NCBI RefSeq assembly: GCF_022200785.1
Contig: NZ_CP087585.1
Location: 4,526,001 to 4,590,000, forward strand
DNA: 64,000 nt
From: Pedobacter mucosus
GTDB taxonomy: Bacteria > Bacteroidota > Bacteroidia > Sphingobacteriales > Sphingobacteriaceae
Reading direction: 5' to 3'
Positions 17,866-27,107 of this stretch are shown piece by piece; position 1 is the first letter of the stretch; every line of letters starts with the position of its first letter. The notes under the pieces were generated by a model that was not told the DNA's origin, searched no databases, and saw only the letters and a list, made by a program, of their open reading frames with translations. Made by a program: the position numbers and the translations under genes.

Positions 17866-19062
17866 ATGGGAAAACAAAAAGCATATGATACGGCAGTTCA
17901 ACAAGAACGTGCCATTTTGGTGGGCGTAATTACCCCCGGAGAGAAAGAAGAACAAACAAAAGAATATTTAGGTGAGCTAGAATTTTTGGTGGAAACGGCT
18001 GGTGGCAAGGTAGAGAAATGGTTCACTCAGAAAATGTTAAAACCCGAACGAGGAACGTTTGTTGGTACAGGAAAATTAGAAGAGATTGCAGCCTACGTTA
18101 AATCTGAAGAGATTGATGTAGTCGTTTTTGATGATGAATTATCGCCATCTCAATTAAGAAATATTGAGCGAGAATTAAAGACAAAAGTTTTAGATAGGAG
18201 TAATTTAATCCTCGATATTTTTGCCAGCAGGGCACAAACCGCTCAGGCGAAAACTCAGGTAGAATTGGCACAATTACAGTATTTATTGCCGCGATTAACC
18301 GGAATGTGGACTCACTTGGAGCGCCAAAAAGGTGGTATTGGGATGCGTGGACCAGGTGAAACGCAAATTGAAAGTGATAGGCGAATAATTTTAACTAAAA
18401 TTTCTCTTTTTAAAGAACGATTAAAACTGATCGATAAGCAAAATGAAACGCAGCGTAAAAACCGCGGTCAGCTTATTCGTGTTGCCTTAGTTGGCTACAC
18501 GAACGTTGGGAAATCAACGATTATGAATATGATTTCAAAATCGGAAGTTTTTGCAGAAAATAAATTATTTGCGACTTTAGACACCACAGTTAGAAAAGTG
18601 GTGATAGAGAATTTACCTTTTTTGCTGTCTGATACAGTTGGTTTTATTCGTAAACTTCCTCACCACTTGGTAGAATGTTTCAAATCTACTTTAGATGAGG
18701 TTAGGGAAGCAGATATTTTAATTCACGTTGTCGATGTTTCTCATCCGAATTTTGAAGATCAGATTCATATCGTTAACGAAACCCTAAAAGATATAGGGGC
18801 AATTGATAAAGACATGATTTTAGTTTTTAATAAAATTGATGCTTATGTTGCGCCTGAGGTAGATGATTTAGTAGCTTTAGAAAACGGGAAAATGAGCTTA
18901 GCTGATTTTAAAAATAGTTGGATGAGTCACAATAAAGTTCCTGTATTATTTATTTCAGCTACCGAAAAAGAAAATATTGATGAATTTAAAACGCTTTTGT
19001 ATGATATGGTAAAAGCTGCACATGTAGCCAGATATCCATACGATAGTGATTTATTATATTAA
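17866..19062 (+). CDS. hflX: GTPase HflX, ribosome-splitting and rescue factor
   Basis: A 398-residue TRAFAC-class GTPase that binds the 50S subunit and splits stalled ribosomes, especially in heat stress. The N-terminal HflX domain (FVGTGKLEEIAAYV, DELSPSQLRNIE) is followed by the characteristic linker QLQYLLPRLTGMW...GGIGMRGPGETQIE. The G domain shows G1 GYTNVGKST, G3 DTVGFI and G4 NKID. Length is normal. It is the first of a series of translation-related genes (rbfA follows after 87 bases). Confidence 0.95.
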   Translation: MGKQKAYDTAVQQERAILVGVITPGEKEEQTKEYLGELEFLVETAGGKVEKWFTQKMLKPERGTFVGTGKLEEIAAYVKSEEIDVVVFDDELSPSQLRNIERELKTKVLDRSNLILDIFASRAQTAQAKTQVELAQLQYLLPRLTGMWTHLERQKGGIGMRGPGETQIESDRRIILTKISLFKERLKLIDKQNETQRKNRGQLIRVALVGYTNVGKSTIMNMISKSEVFAENKLFATLDTTVRKVVIENLPFLLSDTVGFIRKLPHHLVECFKSTLDEVREADILIHVVDVSHPNFEDQIHIVNETLKDIGAIDKDMILVFNKIDAYVAPEVDDLVALENGKMSLADFKNSWMSHNKVPVLFISATEKENIDEFKTLLYDMVKAAHVARYPYDSDLLY

Positions 19063-19149
19063 AACGATATACACTGCGCTTTGAAGTGTAAGTAAAATAA
19101 TTACCTCAGGATGAGTCTAACAGGCTTCAAACTGAAAATATAAAAAATT

Positions 19150-19539
19150 ATGGAAAGTAAACGTCAGCAGAAATTTGCAGGAGTAATACAGGAAGAGTTG
19201 GCACAAATTTTTCAACGTGAAGGCGGAACCTTTTTGCCTAATACGCTCGTTACCATTACCCGCGTTCGCATGTCACCCGATTTATCTGTCGCCAAAGTTT
19301 ATTTAAGCTTTTTCAATACCACAAATACTGCGCTTTCTATTAATACGGTTAACGCTCACAATGGTGAAATCAGGTATAAATTAGGTGCAAGAATTCGCCA
19401 CCAAGCTAGGGTTGTGCCTGAGTTGACCTTTTTTGTAGATGATACTAACGAATATGTGGAGCGTATGGATAGTCTTTTTGAAAAGATAGCTAAAGAGCCA
19501 AAACAAAAAGAGGAAGAAGAGCAAGAAGATAGCGAATAG
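19150..19539 (+). CDS. rbfA: 30S ribosome-binding factor A
   Basis: A 129-residue KH-like cytosolic protein that assists late maturation of the 30S subunit, including processing of the 16S 5' end. It shows the family features: an N-terminal RQQKFAGVIQEELAQIF helix, VTITRVRMSPDLSVAKVYLSFF, and the helix RYKLGARIRHQARVVPELTFFVDDT. The C-terminus is a short acidic tail (KEEEEQEDSE). The gene is followed after 3 bases by an M23 peptidase gene, so the two are probably co-transcribed. Confidence 0.93.
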   Translation: MESKRQQKFAGVIQEELAQIFQREGGTFLPNTLVTITRVRMSPDLSVAKVYLSFFNTTNTALSINTVNAHNGEIRYKLGARIRHQARVVPELTFFVDDTNEYVERMDSLFEKIAKEPKQKEEEEQEDSE

Positions 19540-19542
19540 AAA

Positions 19543-20250
19543 GTGACAATAAACAATTTTGAAAAAAGTATCATTAATAATTTCGTTAAGATTAAGCGAA
19601 TTGTAGATTTTAATTTTCGAACTGATTCACTTTTACCTTTAGATTTCACCGCAACAAACACTGAATTATCTGATGAAATTTTAGCGAATACTGATTTATT
19701 CTCTGAATGGGTAAACAATAAGCTAACTGCAAAAAACGCCAGATATGGCATTGGCGGTTATAACGAACACAGAACCATTTACACCAGAAGTTCTCATTTT
19801 GATACTGGAGAAGAACCTCGCCGTTTACATTTAGGTGTAGATATTTGGGGCCCGGTTAACACCTCGATCTATAATTTTTATGACGCTACGGTGCATAGTT
19901 TTGCGAATAACAACAACTTCGGCGACTACGGAGCAACCATAATTCTTTCTTATAATATTGATGGTTTTGAATTTAATGCCTTATATGGCCACTTAAGTTT
20001 AAATTCTTTAGTGGGTTTGGAGGAGGGAAAATTTATTCCTGCAGGAACCAAAATTGCGGAATTTGGTGCGAAAGAGGAAAATGGTTATTGGCCAGCACAT
20101 TTGCACTTTCAAATTATTAAAGATATGCAAGGCTTAAAAGGAGATTATCCTGGTGTTTGTAAATTCAGCGAACGAGAAAAATATTTAGCCAATTGTCCTG
20201 ATCCAAATTTAATTTTAGAAGCTACTTTTAAAAACAATCAAGAGCAATAA
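19543..20250 (+). CDS. M23-family peptidoglycan DD-metallopeptidase-like protein
   Basis: A 235-residue protein with a LytM/M23 domain in its second half. It shows HLGVD (first zinc His and Asp) near residue 103, the YGHLS motif, and HLHF (HxH) near residue 187, so all zinc ligands are present. Members cut peptide cross-links in peptidoglycan. Unusually for a wall enzyme no signal peptide is apparent, and the N-terminal 90 residues look like a separate soluble segment. The start is GTG at 19543, 3 bases after rbfA; no ATG lies nearby. Its true target and location are therefore uncertain. Confidence 0.8.
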   Translation: MTINNFEKSIINNFVKIKRIVDFNFRTDSLLPLDFTATNTELSDEILANTDLFSEWVNNKLTAKNARYGIGGYNEHRTIYTRSSHFDTGEEPRRLHLGVDIWGPVNTSIYNFYDATVHSFANNNNFGDYGATIILSYNIDGFEFNALYGHLSLNSLVGLEEGKFIPAGTKIAEFGAKEENGYWPAHLHFQIIKDMQGLKGDYPGVCKFSEREKYLANCPDPNLILEATFKNNQEQ

Positions 20251-20299
20251 GTTTTAGCTTTGAACCCAAACCCTAATGCAATTTTTAGTAAATTAGCTT

Positions 20300-20953
20300 A
20301 TGAGAAAGTTGCTAACCCTTTGTTTATTGTTCTTCTGTAATTTGGCAATCGCTCAGGTTCAGTTTAAAACTGGCAAAGATGGTTTTACTAATTTCTTAAG
20401 GGAAAATACCATTTACCCGAAATTTTCAAAGCAAAACTGTATCCAAGGAACTGTTAATGTTAGTTTTAAATTAGACAAAATCGGAAGAGTTTATTACTCA
20501 AAAATTAGCAAGGGTATTTTAGGCGATTTAGATGATGAGGCTTTACGTTTAATAAGAATGAGTAGTGGTAAATGGAATGTTCCTGTTGGCTATGATACCA
20601 CAACATCAATTTTGGTTCCTGTAAATTTTAAGTTATCAGGTTATGGATGTGAAGGTAAAAGCAATCAGGAAATTAATACAGCCATTCAAACTTACCTTTC
20701 AGAAGAGGGATTAATAAATACGGTAATTAATTTTTATAAAAATATTGATAAGGCAAAACCTGGTCAGGAAATTCAGATTATTGCTATCAAAAAGCAGTTG
20801 GAAATTGATGATGAGTACTTAAATTCTCGCATTCAAGATGGTTTAAAAAAGATTAAGCAAGGTGATAAACAAGGTGCTTGCGAGGAATTTTCTTTTGTTA
20901 AAAACATGGGTAGTTCATTAGCTGACGAATATTTAGCTAAATATTGTAAATAA
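20300..20953 (+). CDS. Exported protein with TonB C-terminal-like domain
   Basis: A 217-residue protein with a cleavable signal peptide (LLTLCLLFFCNLAIAQ, to about residue 19). Residues 33-112 resemble the TonB C-terminal fold: IYPKFSKQNCIQGTVNVSFKLDKIGRVYYSKI...DDEALRLIRMSSGKWNVP. The segment after about residue 115 is helical and carries two further cysteines. There is no N-terminal membrane anchor, so it is not a complete energy transducer; it is more likely a free periplasmic protein of the kind common in Bacteroidota. Function unknown. It lies 49 bases after the M23 gene and directly before a membrane protein gene. Confidence 0.7.
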   Translation: MRKLLTLCLLFFCNLAIAQVQFKTGKDGFTNFLRENTIYPKFSKQNCIQGTVNVSFKLDKIGRVYYSKISKGILGDLDDEALRLIRMSSGKWNVPVGYDTTTSILVPVNFKLSGYGCEGKSNQEINTAIQTYLSEEGLINTVINFYKNIDKAKPGQEIQIIAIKKQLEIDDEYLNSRIQDGLKKIKQGDKQGACEEFSFVKNMGSSLADEYLAKYCK

Positions 20954-21355
20954 ATGCGTTTAACAATTAAGCTTTTTGCCTTACTAGATTTTATTAGCAT
21001 TATACTTTTAAGTAAGCAGTTTTTAGGGATTATTACACATTTAAATGAAATACCAAAAGAAACGCTTTCGCAAATAAAAGTTATTTTAATGTTGCCTCTC
21101 TTTATATCATTATTTCTCTCGGCAATTGAATTATTCTTGCTCAAAAAAATTGGTTTTATAACCTACTATGTACAATTTCCATTCAGACTTATTGTATGGA
21201 TTTTCTCCATCGGGTTTATAACTTTTTTGCCAGAACTATTTAATTTAGGCGATGGTTGGTTCAATCTTTTGTTTAAAATTTGTTTTATAGCAGAGTTTTT
21301 TAGAATTTATTATACTATTAAAATTTATAAAACTCTTTTTAAGTCTATCGCTTAA
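20954..21355 (+). CDS. Hypothetical four-helix membrane protein
   Basis: A 133-residue hydrophobic protein with about four transmembrane segments (residues 5-25, 42-60, 70-92 and 103-122). I do not recognise a family. Its ATG is immediately after the stop of the TonB_C-like gene (TAA then ATG), so translation is almost certainly coupled to it and the two products may work together at the inner membrane. Confidence 0.6.
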   Translation: MRLTIKLFALLDFISIILLSKQFLGIITHLNEIPKETLSQIKVILMLPLFISLFLSAIELFLLKKIGFITYYVQFPFRLIVWIFSIGFITFLPELFNLGDGWFNLLFKICFIAEFFRIYYTIKIYKTLFKSIA

Positions 21356-21432
21356 TCAGTATTGATACTAGTTATTCAATCTTAAAACCATTAAAAATTT
21401 AAGTTAAGCGTTTTAATCTACCAATTAATTCC

Positions 21433-22287
21433 TTAAACAATAATACTAATTGCGTTCGGAATAATTTTGGCCTTCACCTCATTTACTTTTCCAACATATT
21501 CGCCATCTACTTGAAAATGAACCTGATGCTTTGAAATAATTTTTACTTCAGCAGTTTGGAAAACCTCAATTTTTTCTGGGTTAAACGGTAAGTTAGTCAT
21601 CCAGATTTTTAATATTTCGAGGTATGAATAATCTTTTACTAAAATCACTTCGAAAAGATTATCATCCAATTTACCATCCGGATTAATTTTTAAACCTGTT
21701 CCGTACATTGTTGCATTGGCTATTGCAACCATCGCAGCTGCGGAATTTACCGTTTCATTTTCTAATTTTAATTCTACCTGCATTCTTTTGTGGTTCCAAA
21801 GCGCATGCCATGTTGCCTTTGCATAACCCCACATTCCTCGTTCTGATAATGAATCAAACTTTTTAACGAGATAGGCATTAAAACCTAAATCAGATAAATG
21901 AATACAAATTTCATCATTCAATTTTACAACATGTATTTTTTTTGGGCTTCCGTTTTCTACAACTTTCAAGGCTTCAGCAATATCAGTTGGAATACCTAAT
22001 TCTTTCGCCATTCCATTAGCAGAGCCTGCAGGAATAATACCGATTGGGGTATCAGAATTTAGCAGACATTCAGCTACCAGTTTTAGTGTTCCATCGCCAC
22101 CAACTGCTATCACTTTATCAGAAGCTGATGAAATTATCCGTTCCTTTATTTTAGGAATTGAACAATCATCTGGTAATTCGAAAAGATCTATTTCAGTTTT
22201 TTTATCCTCAAAATAGGTAGTAATTTCTTTTTTTAAATCTAAATCGTGGCTACCAGAACCTGGATTTATAATGAACAATAATTTCAT
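21433..22287 (-). CDS. Diacylglycerol kinase-like lipid kinase (YegS/BmrU family)
   Basis: A 284-residue cytosolic lipid kinase. The DAGK catalytic domain shows NPGSGSHD near the start, AVGGDGTLKLVAECL (nucleotide-binding GGDGT) near residue 63, and PIGIIPAGSANGMAKELGIP. The second domain is the usual beta-sandwich, here with YGTGLKINPDGKLDDNLFEV. Relatives phosphorylate diacylglycerol, sphingoid bases or similar lipids; in a sphingolipid-making bacterium the last is a real alternative. It is divergent from an App1-like phosphatase gene across a 59-base gap. Confidence 0.85.
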   Translation of the reverse strand: MKLLFIINPGSGSHDLDLKKEITTYFEDKKTEIDLFELPDDCSIPKIKERIISSASDKVIAVGGDGTLKLVAECLLNSDTPIGIIPAGSANGMAKELGIPTDIAEALKVVENGSPKKIHVVKLNDEICIHLSDLGFNAYLVKKFDSLSERGMWGYAKATWHALWNHKRMQVELKLENETVNSAAAMVAIANATMYGTGLKINPDGKLDDNLFEVILVKDYSYLEILKIWMTNLPFNPEKIEVFQTAEVKIISKHQVHFQVDGEYVGKVNEVKAKIIPNAISIIV

Positions 22288-22346
22288 TGGAAATGCTTAA
22301 GTAATTACCTCACAAACAACTTTAAACAAACACTGTTTTAACAATA

Positions 22347-23321
22347 ATGAATAAATCTGTAAGTGTAAAAGTTTATTATGGTTATGGTCATACCCATAAC
22401 TTAGTTGTTTATGGTCATGTTTTTAAGCGCAAAGCCAAAACGGAACAGAATTATAGCAATAATATTTTCGTTAATATCGCTTATTTGTTTAAGCTTTTTA
22501 TCTTAAAACCTTATCCTAATGTTGCCATTCGCTTACATTTTTTTGGACAAACTATTCTCAATACCACAGAGGCTGATGGTTTTTTTAAATTTGAATGGGA
22601 AGCCGATACCAATGTTTCTGCAGGCTGGCACGATGTAAACGTAGAAGCTGTTGATGAAAATGGAAATGTGTTACATAAAGGTGAAGGTAAAATCTATGTT
22701 CCACATATTACCCAATATGCAATTATTTCCGATGTTGATGATACCGTAATGATTTCTCATTCGGCTACTATCGGAAGAAGATTAAGAGAGCTTTTCATTA
22801 AAAATCCACATACTCGCAAAACATTTCCGGGTGCAGCAAATCATTATCAGCAACTTGCTCTATCCAATACGGATAAAAATCAGCCGAATCCTTTTTTCTA
22901 TGTAAGCAGTAGCGAGTGGAATCTATATGATTACCTTGTTGAAACTTTTAAGTTTAATAAATTACCTGATGGTGCCTTTTTATTAAATACCATTAAGCGA
23001 TGGAAAGATTTAATTAAAACAGGAAAGACTGGTCACGAAGGGAAATTACTTCGGGTAATGCGCATTCTGGATGCTTTTCCAAATCAGAAATTTATCTTTT
23101 TTGGTGATAATTCTCAACAGGATCCAACCATTTATGCTACGATTGTTGAGCGCTATCCAAAAAATATCGAGGCGGTTTATATTCGTAATATTCGTCCGGA
23201 AAAAGCCGAGGAAACCAGAAATCTACTTCAAAAAATCGAGGATCAAAATGTTCGGGCTTGCCTTTTTAAAGAAAGCGAAGAGGCTATTGAACATTCAAAA
23301 GCAATCGGTCTAATTAAGTAA
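22347..23321 (+). CDS. App1 / DUF2183-type HAD phosphatase
   Basis: A 324-residue protein. The N-terminal part (to about 120) is beta-rich with an Ig-like feel (GWHDVNVEAVDENGNVLHKGEG). The DUF2183 domain begins with the HAD motif DVDDTVMISHS near residue 129 and continues with FYVSSSEWNLYDYLVETF and KFIFFGDNSQQDPTIYATI, a good third HAD motif. The yeast member App1 is a phosphatidate phosphatase; bacterial members are assumed to act on phospholipid head groups. No signal peptide is obvious. Its divergent neighbour is a lipid kinase of opposite chemistry. Confidence 0.82.
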   Translation: MNKSVSVKVYYGYGHTHNLVVYGHVFKRKAKTEQNYSNNIFVNIAYLFKLFILKPYPNVAIRLHFFGQTILNTTEADGFFKFEWEADTNVSAGWHDVNVEAVDENGNVLHKGEGKIYVPHITQYAIISDVDDTVMISHSATIGRRLRELFIKNPHTRKTFPGAANHYQQLALSNTDKNQPNPFFYVSSSEWNLYDYLVETFKFNKLPDGAFLLNTIKRWKDLIKTGKTGHEGKLLRVMRILDAFPNQKFIFFGDNSQQDPTIYATIVERYPKNIEAVYIRNIRPEKAEETRNLLQKIEDQNVRACLFKESEEAIEHSKAIGLIK

Positions 23322-23390
23322 TCTTTTTGAAGCGCAGTTCACTAAATCTAGGTTTGCATACTTTGAAAGCTTATGCACAATATAATTCTT

Positions 23391-23759
23391 TTAAGAAATT
23401 GATTTTCCAAAAGGGGTAAAGGCTAAATTCATCAATTTAAAATGCTGGCGACCAAAAGGAATTCCTATCACGGTAATACAAAGTAAAATTCCGAAAAACA
23501 GATGAGTTAAAGCAATCCAAATACCCCCACAGCACAACCAGATAATATTCATAATAGTGGATAAACAACCTGTATTTGATGAAGTATCCGTTATTTTTAC
23601 TCCAAAAGGAGCAAGGCCAACTATAGCAAATTTAAAACATTGAATACCAAATGGGATTCCAACAATGGTTAAGCAAAGAATTAAACCACCAATTATATAT
23701 TCGAAAAATATAAAAATGCCGCCAAAAATAATCCAGATGATATTGCCTAAAAAGTTCAT
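23391..23759 (-). CDS. YccF-domain inner-membrane protein
   Basis: A 122-residue membrane protein with two copies of the YccF domain. The repeats are easily seen: GGLILCLTIVGIPFGIQCFKFAIVGLAPFG and, in the second half, GILLCITVIGIPFGRQ followed by HFKLMNLAFTPFG. Each half has about two hydrophobic segments and one includes a CC pair. The family is widespread and uncharacterised. It seems to be transcribed alone. Confidence 0.85.
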   Translation of the reverse strand: MNFLGNIIWIIFGGIFIFFEYIIGGLILCLTIVGIPFGIQCFKFAIVGLAPFGVKITDTSSNTGCLSTIMNIIWLCCGGIWIALTHLFFGILLCITVIGIPFGRQHFKLMNLAFTPFGKSIS

Positions 23760-23874
23760 TGTTGTTTTTAGTTAAGAGTCTTTTTAGCTATAAATGTTAC
23801 ATGCTATGTAATTAAACGTCTTCTTTTGTGCACTGATTCTTGCTATTTTAGATCACACACAAAAAGAAACACAG

Positions 23875-24228
23875 ATGAAAAAGTTAATGATGTCTGCGAC
23901 TATTGTCGCATGCTTTGCACTAAAATGTGCCAAAGCCCAAACCGTAAATGGTATTCGGTTAAGTGAAATCCGTTCTGATTATATTCAAGTAAAAGGCATT
24001 AATCGAGCCTTTTCTGATAAGGTTTTAGTTTCATTAGAATATGGACAAAACGCACCAAATTTAGACAATACTTACATAAAAGATGATGATGGAAAAAAAA
24101 TGGAATTTAACTCTATAATCGAATTTGTGAATAAATCGAAAGCTTATGGATACAATTTATTTAATGTTTTTTCAGAGCAAAATGGTAAAGATAGCAGCAT
24201 CGCTGTTTATGTTTTGAAACGGAAATAA
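23875..24228 (+). CDS. Small secreted protein of unknown function
   Basis: A 117-residue protein with a signal peptide (residues 1-21, ending CAKAQ). The mature part is soluble, with a motif-like run RLSEIRSDYIQVKGINRAFSDKV and FVNKSKAYGYNLFNVF. The same architecture (short exported protein with a 'SDYI-V-G' pattern) occurs in Bacteroidota, but I know no function. It is a single gene, closed by the terminator at 24268-24298. Confidence 0.65.
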   Translation: MKKLMMSATIVACFALKCAKAQTVNGIRLSEIRSDYIQVKGINRAFSDKVLVSLEYGQNAPNLDNTYIKDDDGKKMEFNSIIEFVNKSKAYGYNLFNVFSEQNGKDSSIAVYVLKRK

Positions 24229-24267
24229 TAAAATACAGTCTGCTTTATCACAAATCTTAGTATAACC

Positions 24268-24298
24268 AGAAAGCCAGCAATATTACTGCTGGCTTTCT
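24268..24298. terminator. Shared terminator between convergent genes
   Basis: AGAAAGCCAGCA and its exact complement form a 12-bp stem with a 7-base loop between the plus-strand gene ending at 24228 and the minus-strand gene ending at 24324. There is only a weak T-run on either side. Confidence 0.6.
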
Positions 24299-24323
24299 AA
24301 TTATCAAAACTTCTTCAACTCTT

Positions 24324-25523
24324 TTAAATAAAATCTAAAGTATTAAACTTCTTACTTAAAATATCAGCATTATTTACATCCAACCATTTATCTAAAATGG
24401 TTCCGTAAACTTGTCTAAAATCCAATTGATATTTTAAATCGCCAGTGTCTAAATCACCTAGATTTGGAGCTGCATTAAAAATTCCTTGTTTCTTTAATCG
24501 GCCGCCAAAAATCATCATATTATTTGCTGTTCCATGGTCAGTTCCATTGCTGGCATTTTGTTCTACTCTGCGGCCGAATTCAGAAAAAGTGATCACTAAA
24601 GTATCTTCTAATTTGTTATTGCTTTTTAAATCTTTTAAAAATGCAGCCATGCCTTCACTATATTGTTTAAGTAAATTTCCTTGTTGATTTACTTGATTTA
24701 CATGCGTATCAAAACCGCTTAATGAAACATAATAAACCCTTGTTTTAAGTCCGGATGATATAAATTTTGAGACTATTTTTAATTGATTTGAAAAACCTGA
24801 TGTTGGATAAACAGATTTCGATTGATATATTTTTGATGTATTTTGTATATAACTTGCTGAGGAAGAAGTTTCTATCATAGTTTTGTATAAGTAACCCAAA
24901 TTATCTTCATCTAAATGTTCCTTTTCATTTTGTATCATTGATTTAAAAAATGGATCATTGGTATTGCGGAATAAAGCAGCAGGATCTTTAAGCGCAATTC
25001 CTTTTTTCGTCTGACCTTTAAGCGCTAAAGAAAGGGAATCGTCTACTTCAATTGCAGTATATGGAAACTTACAGGTTTGGCAATTACTATCTAGATACCT
25101 ACCAATCCATCCTGTAGATAAAAATTGATTACTATCGCTTCCTGTTTGCCAAATATCCATCGAGCGGAAATGTGATCGATCTGGATTTGGATAACCGACA
25201 TCGTTAATAATGGTCATCCATCCTTGATCATAAATTTCTTTCAATGCAGCCATATTTGGATTAAGGCCTTGCATATCATTCAACTTTATAATTTCCTCAG
25301 GCTTTATGGAAATACCTTTTCTTTTCTGATAGTATATATCATTTCCATAAGGAATAATAGTATTTAGACCATCATTTCCGCCAGATAGTTGTACCACGAC
25401 TAAATTTTTATATAAACTAAGTTCATCCAAAGCCATAGCCTCAAGCGGTTTCATAAATGCCGGAACAAATAAAGAACCTGCTGCAACAAAGCCTGTGTTT
25501 CTTAAAAAATTTCTTCTGTTCAT
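24324..25523 (-). CDS. DUF1501 protein with Tat signal
   Basis: A 399-residue protein exported by the Tat route: the start at 25523 gives MNRRNFLRNTGFVAAGSLFV, a good twin-arginine signal. A start at 25541 would add six residues (MTKLCI) ahead of it and is not an ATG-based choice supported by the signal. Domain landmarks are VVQLSGGNDGLNTIIPYG, ISGFDTHVNQ-like YVSLSGFDTHVNQ, and VITFSEFGRRVEQNASNGTDHG, the sulfatase-like core of DUF1501. Family members sit next to DUF1800 genes, as here, 69 bases apart, which points to a joint extracytoplasmic role that has not been defined. Confidence 0.88.
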   Translation of the reverse strand: MNRRNFLRNTGFVAAGSLFVPAFMKPLEAMALDELSLYKNLVVVQLSGGNDGLNTIIPYGNDIYYQKRKGISIKPEEIIKLNDMQGLNPNMAALKEIYDQGWMTIINDVGYPNPDRSHFRSMDIWQTGSDSNQFLSTGWIGRYLDSNCQTCKFPYTAIEVDDSLSLALKGQTKKGIALKDPAALFRNTNDPFFKSMIQNEKEHLDEDNLGYLYKTMIETSSSASYIQNTSKIYQSKSVYPTSGFSNQLKIVSKFISSGLKTRVYYVSLSGFDTHVNQVNQQGNLLKQYSEGMAAFLKDLKSNNKLEDTLVITFSEFGRRVEQNASNGTDHGTANNMMIFGGRLKKQGIFNAAPNLGDLDTGDLKYQLDFRQVYGTILDKWLDVNNADILSKKFNTLDFI

Positions 25524-25592
25524 AATACAAAGTTTAGTCAATATTTAAAGCTATTAATGTTTATTTTGAGCATTAAAAGCCATAAATGTTAT

Positions 25593-27035
25593 TTAGCAAA
25601 GTTGATATTCTGGCATACTGGTAACTTCCACGGCTGTACTTCTCAAACCTTTATTATCACTTACCATGCTAGTGATTTTGGTGTTAAGTTTAGGCTGTAA
25701 TAAAAACGTGGTAAGTGCCAAGGGTGTAAGATCATTTGGCAAAGTATCTAAAAATTTAGACCAATTTGCTGTCGCATTCACATAAGATTTAGGCTTTGTT
25801 TTAGCATTGGCTTCAGTGGTAGAATTCCTATTTAACGCAATAACGGCTTCATCTTCAGGATCAGCTTTTCCACTAAAATCTATTTCTCCATCATTTAAAA
25901 CAAGCGACGGGATGCGCATTCTCAACATTAACGATGAGCTATCTATCCAACTTTGTCCACCAGGCCAACCTGCAACATTTGGTGGATTAAATAAATATTG
26001 CCCTAAACTACTTTGTAGCTGAATTAAAACCTGAGGCTTGTTGTAAGTTACATAAAATGATCTGCTTAATCCGATCAAGAATTCTGCTGGCGATTTTATT
26101 TTAGTACCCACATTTTCTGGATTATAAAACCAATCAGCGGTAAACATTTTATTCATTAACGAAGCGATATCATATTTTGAATTATAAAAATGATTGGCTA
26201 ATTCTTTCACATGGTCTTCATTAGGTACATCATTAACAAAAAATTTATAGACTTTTCTCGAAATAAACTCGGCTGTTTTAGGCTTTTCCAAGATAAGGTC
26301 GATAATATTTTCTCCTTCAAAATTTCCTATTTTTCCGAAGAAATTTTTCGTTCCATTATCATGTAAATTGGGTCTAAAAATAAAAGATCCATCTTTATCA
26401 TACATCCAGCCGGTAAAGGATCGGGCCGATTCTTTAATATCCTGTTCTGTATAATTGCCTATCCCTAAAGTGAAAAGTTCCATTAACTCACGAGCGAAAT
26501 TCTCGTTAGGCTTTCCCTTTCTATTTTGTTGATTATTTAAATATTGAAGCATGGCTGGAGACTTTGAAACTTCAACAAGTAAAGTTTTGAAACTGCCTAA
26601 ACCATTTTCCCTTTGTATATTATTTAACTGTTGAGAAAACATTGGGTTGTTGCTTCTGCAGGCAAAGTGCCCATGCCAAAAAAGCGTCATTTTCTCTCGC
26701 AGTGGTGCATCGGTATTAATCATTTTACCAACCCAAGCGATATTTAAATCTCTGCTGATTTCATTTTGCATGCGAACAATTTCCCTACGCATGTTCTTTT
26801 GTTCATCAGTAAGTTCCTTTTTACCGTATAAACCTGCTTGTACAAGTAACTGGCGCTTTTCTTCCGTTGGATCAACAAGAGATAGTAAATCGTCTTTTTC
26901 AGATTTTTTAAATAATCCTTCAACAACTTTATTAATATTTTTTTTGCTAAGCTTATGTAATTCAGGGTATGAAATACCAAAACCAGCACGATTGTAAAGA
27001 TGTTTTACTTTTAAAAAATTATCGTTGTTGCTCAT
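25593..27035 (-). CDS. DUF1800 protein
   Basis: A 480-residue helix-rich protein. It shows the family markers HLYNRAGFG near the start, WHGHFAC (about residue 120), ELMELFTLGIGNYTEQDIKESARSFTGW, and NPPNVAGWPGGQSWID. No signal peptide is visible, although many members are exported. It is upstream of, and co-oriented with, the DUF1501 gene. The pair is conserved in Bacteroidota and Planctomycetota and has no proven biochemical function. Confidence 0.87.
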   Translation of the reverse strand: MSNNDNFLKVKHLYNRAGFGISYPELHKLSKKNINKVVEGLFKKSEKDDLLSLVDPTEEKRQLLVQAGLYGKKELTDEQKNMRREIVRMQNEISRDLNIAWVGKMINTDAPLREKMTLFWHGHFACRSNNPMFSQQLNNIQRENGLGSFKTLLVEVSKSPAMLQYLNNQQNRKGKPNENFARELMELFTLGIGNYTEQDIKESARSFTGWMYDKDGSFIFRPNLHDNGTKNFFGKIGNFEGENIIDLILEKPKTAEFISRKVYKFFVNDVPNEDHVKELANHFYNSKYDIASLMNKMFTADWFYNPENVGTKIKSPAEFLIGLSRSFYVTYNKPQVLIQLQSSLGQYLFNPPNVAGWPGGQSWIDSSSLMLRMRIPSLVLNDGEIDFSGKADPEDEAVIALNRNSTTEANAKTKPKSYVNATANWSKFLDTLPNDLTPLALTTFLLQPKLNTKITSMVSDNKGLRSTAVEVTSMPEYQLC

Positions 27036-27096
27036 AGTGGACGATTTAAAGTATGACCTTATTAAAACGAAAGGGTTTAATATATGTTTTGTTTCC

Positions 27097-27104
27097 TATT
27101 TTTG
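27097..27104 (+). promoter_or_regulatory. -7 promoter box of aat
   Basis: TATTTTTG fits TAnnTTTG exactly and ends 3 bases before the ATG at 27108. If used, transcription begins at or very near that ATG, so the mRNA would be leaderless. It also argues against the ATG at 27084, which would lie upstream of the promoter. Confidence 0.45.
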
Positions 27105-27107
27105 CCT

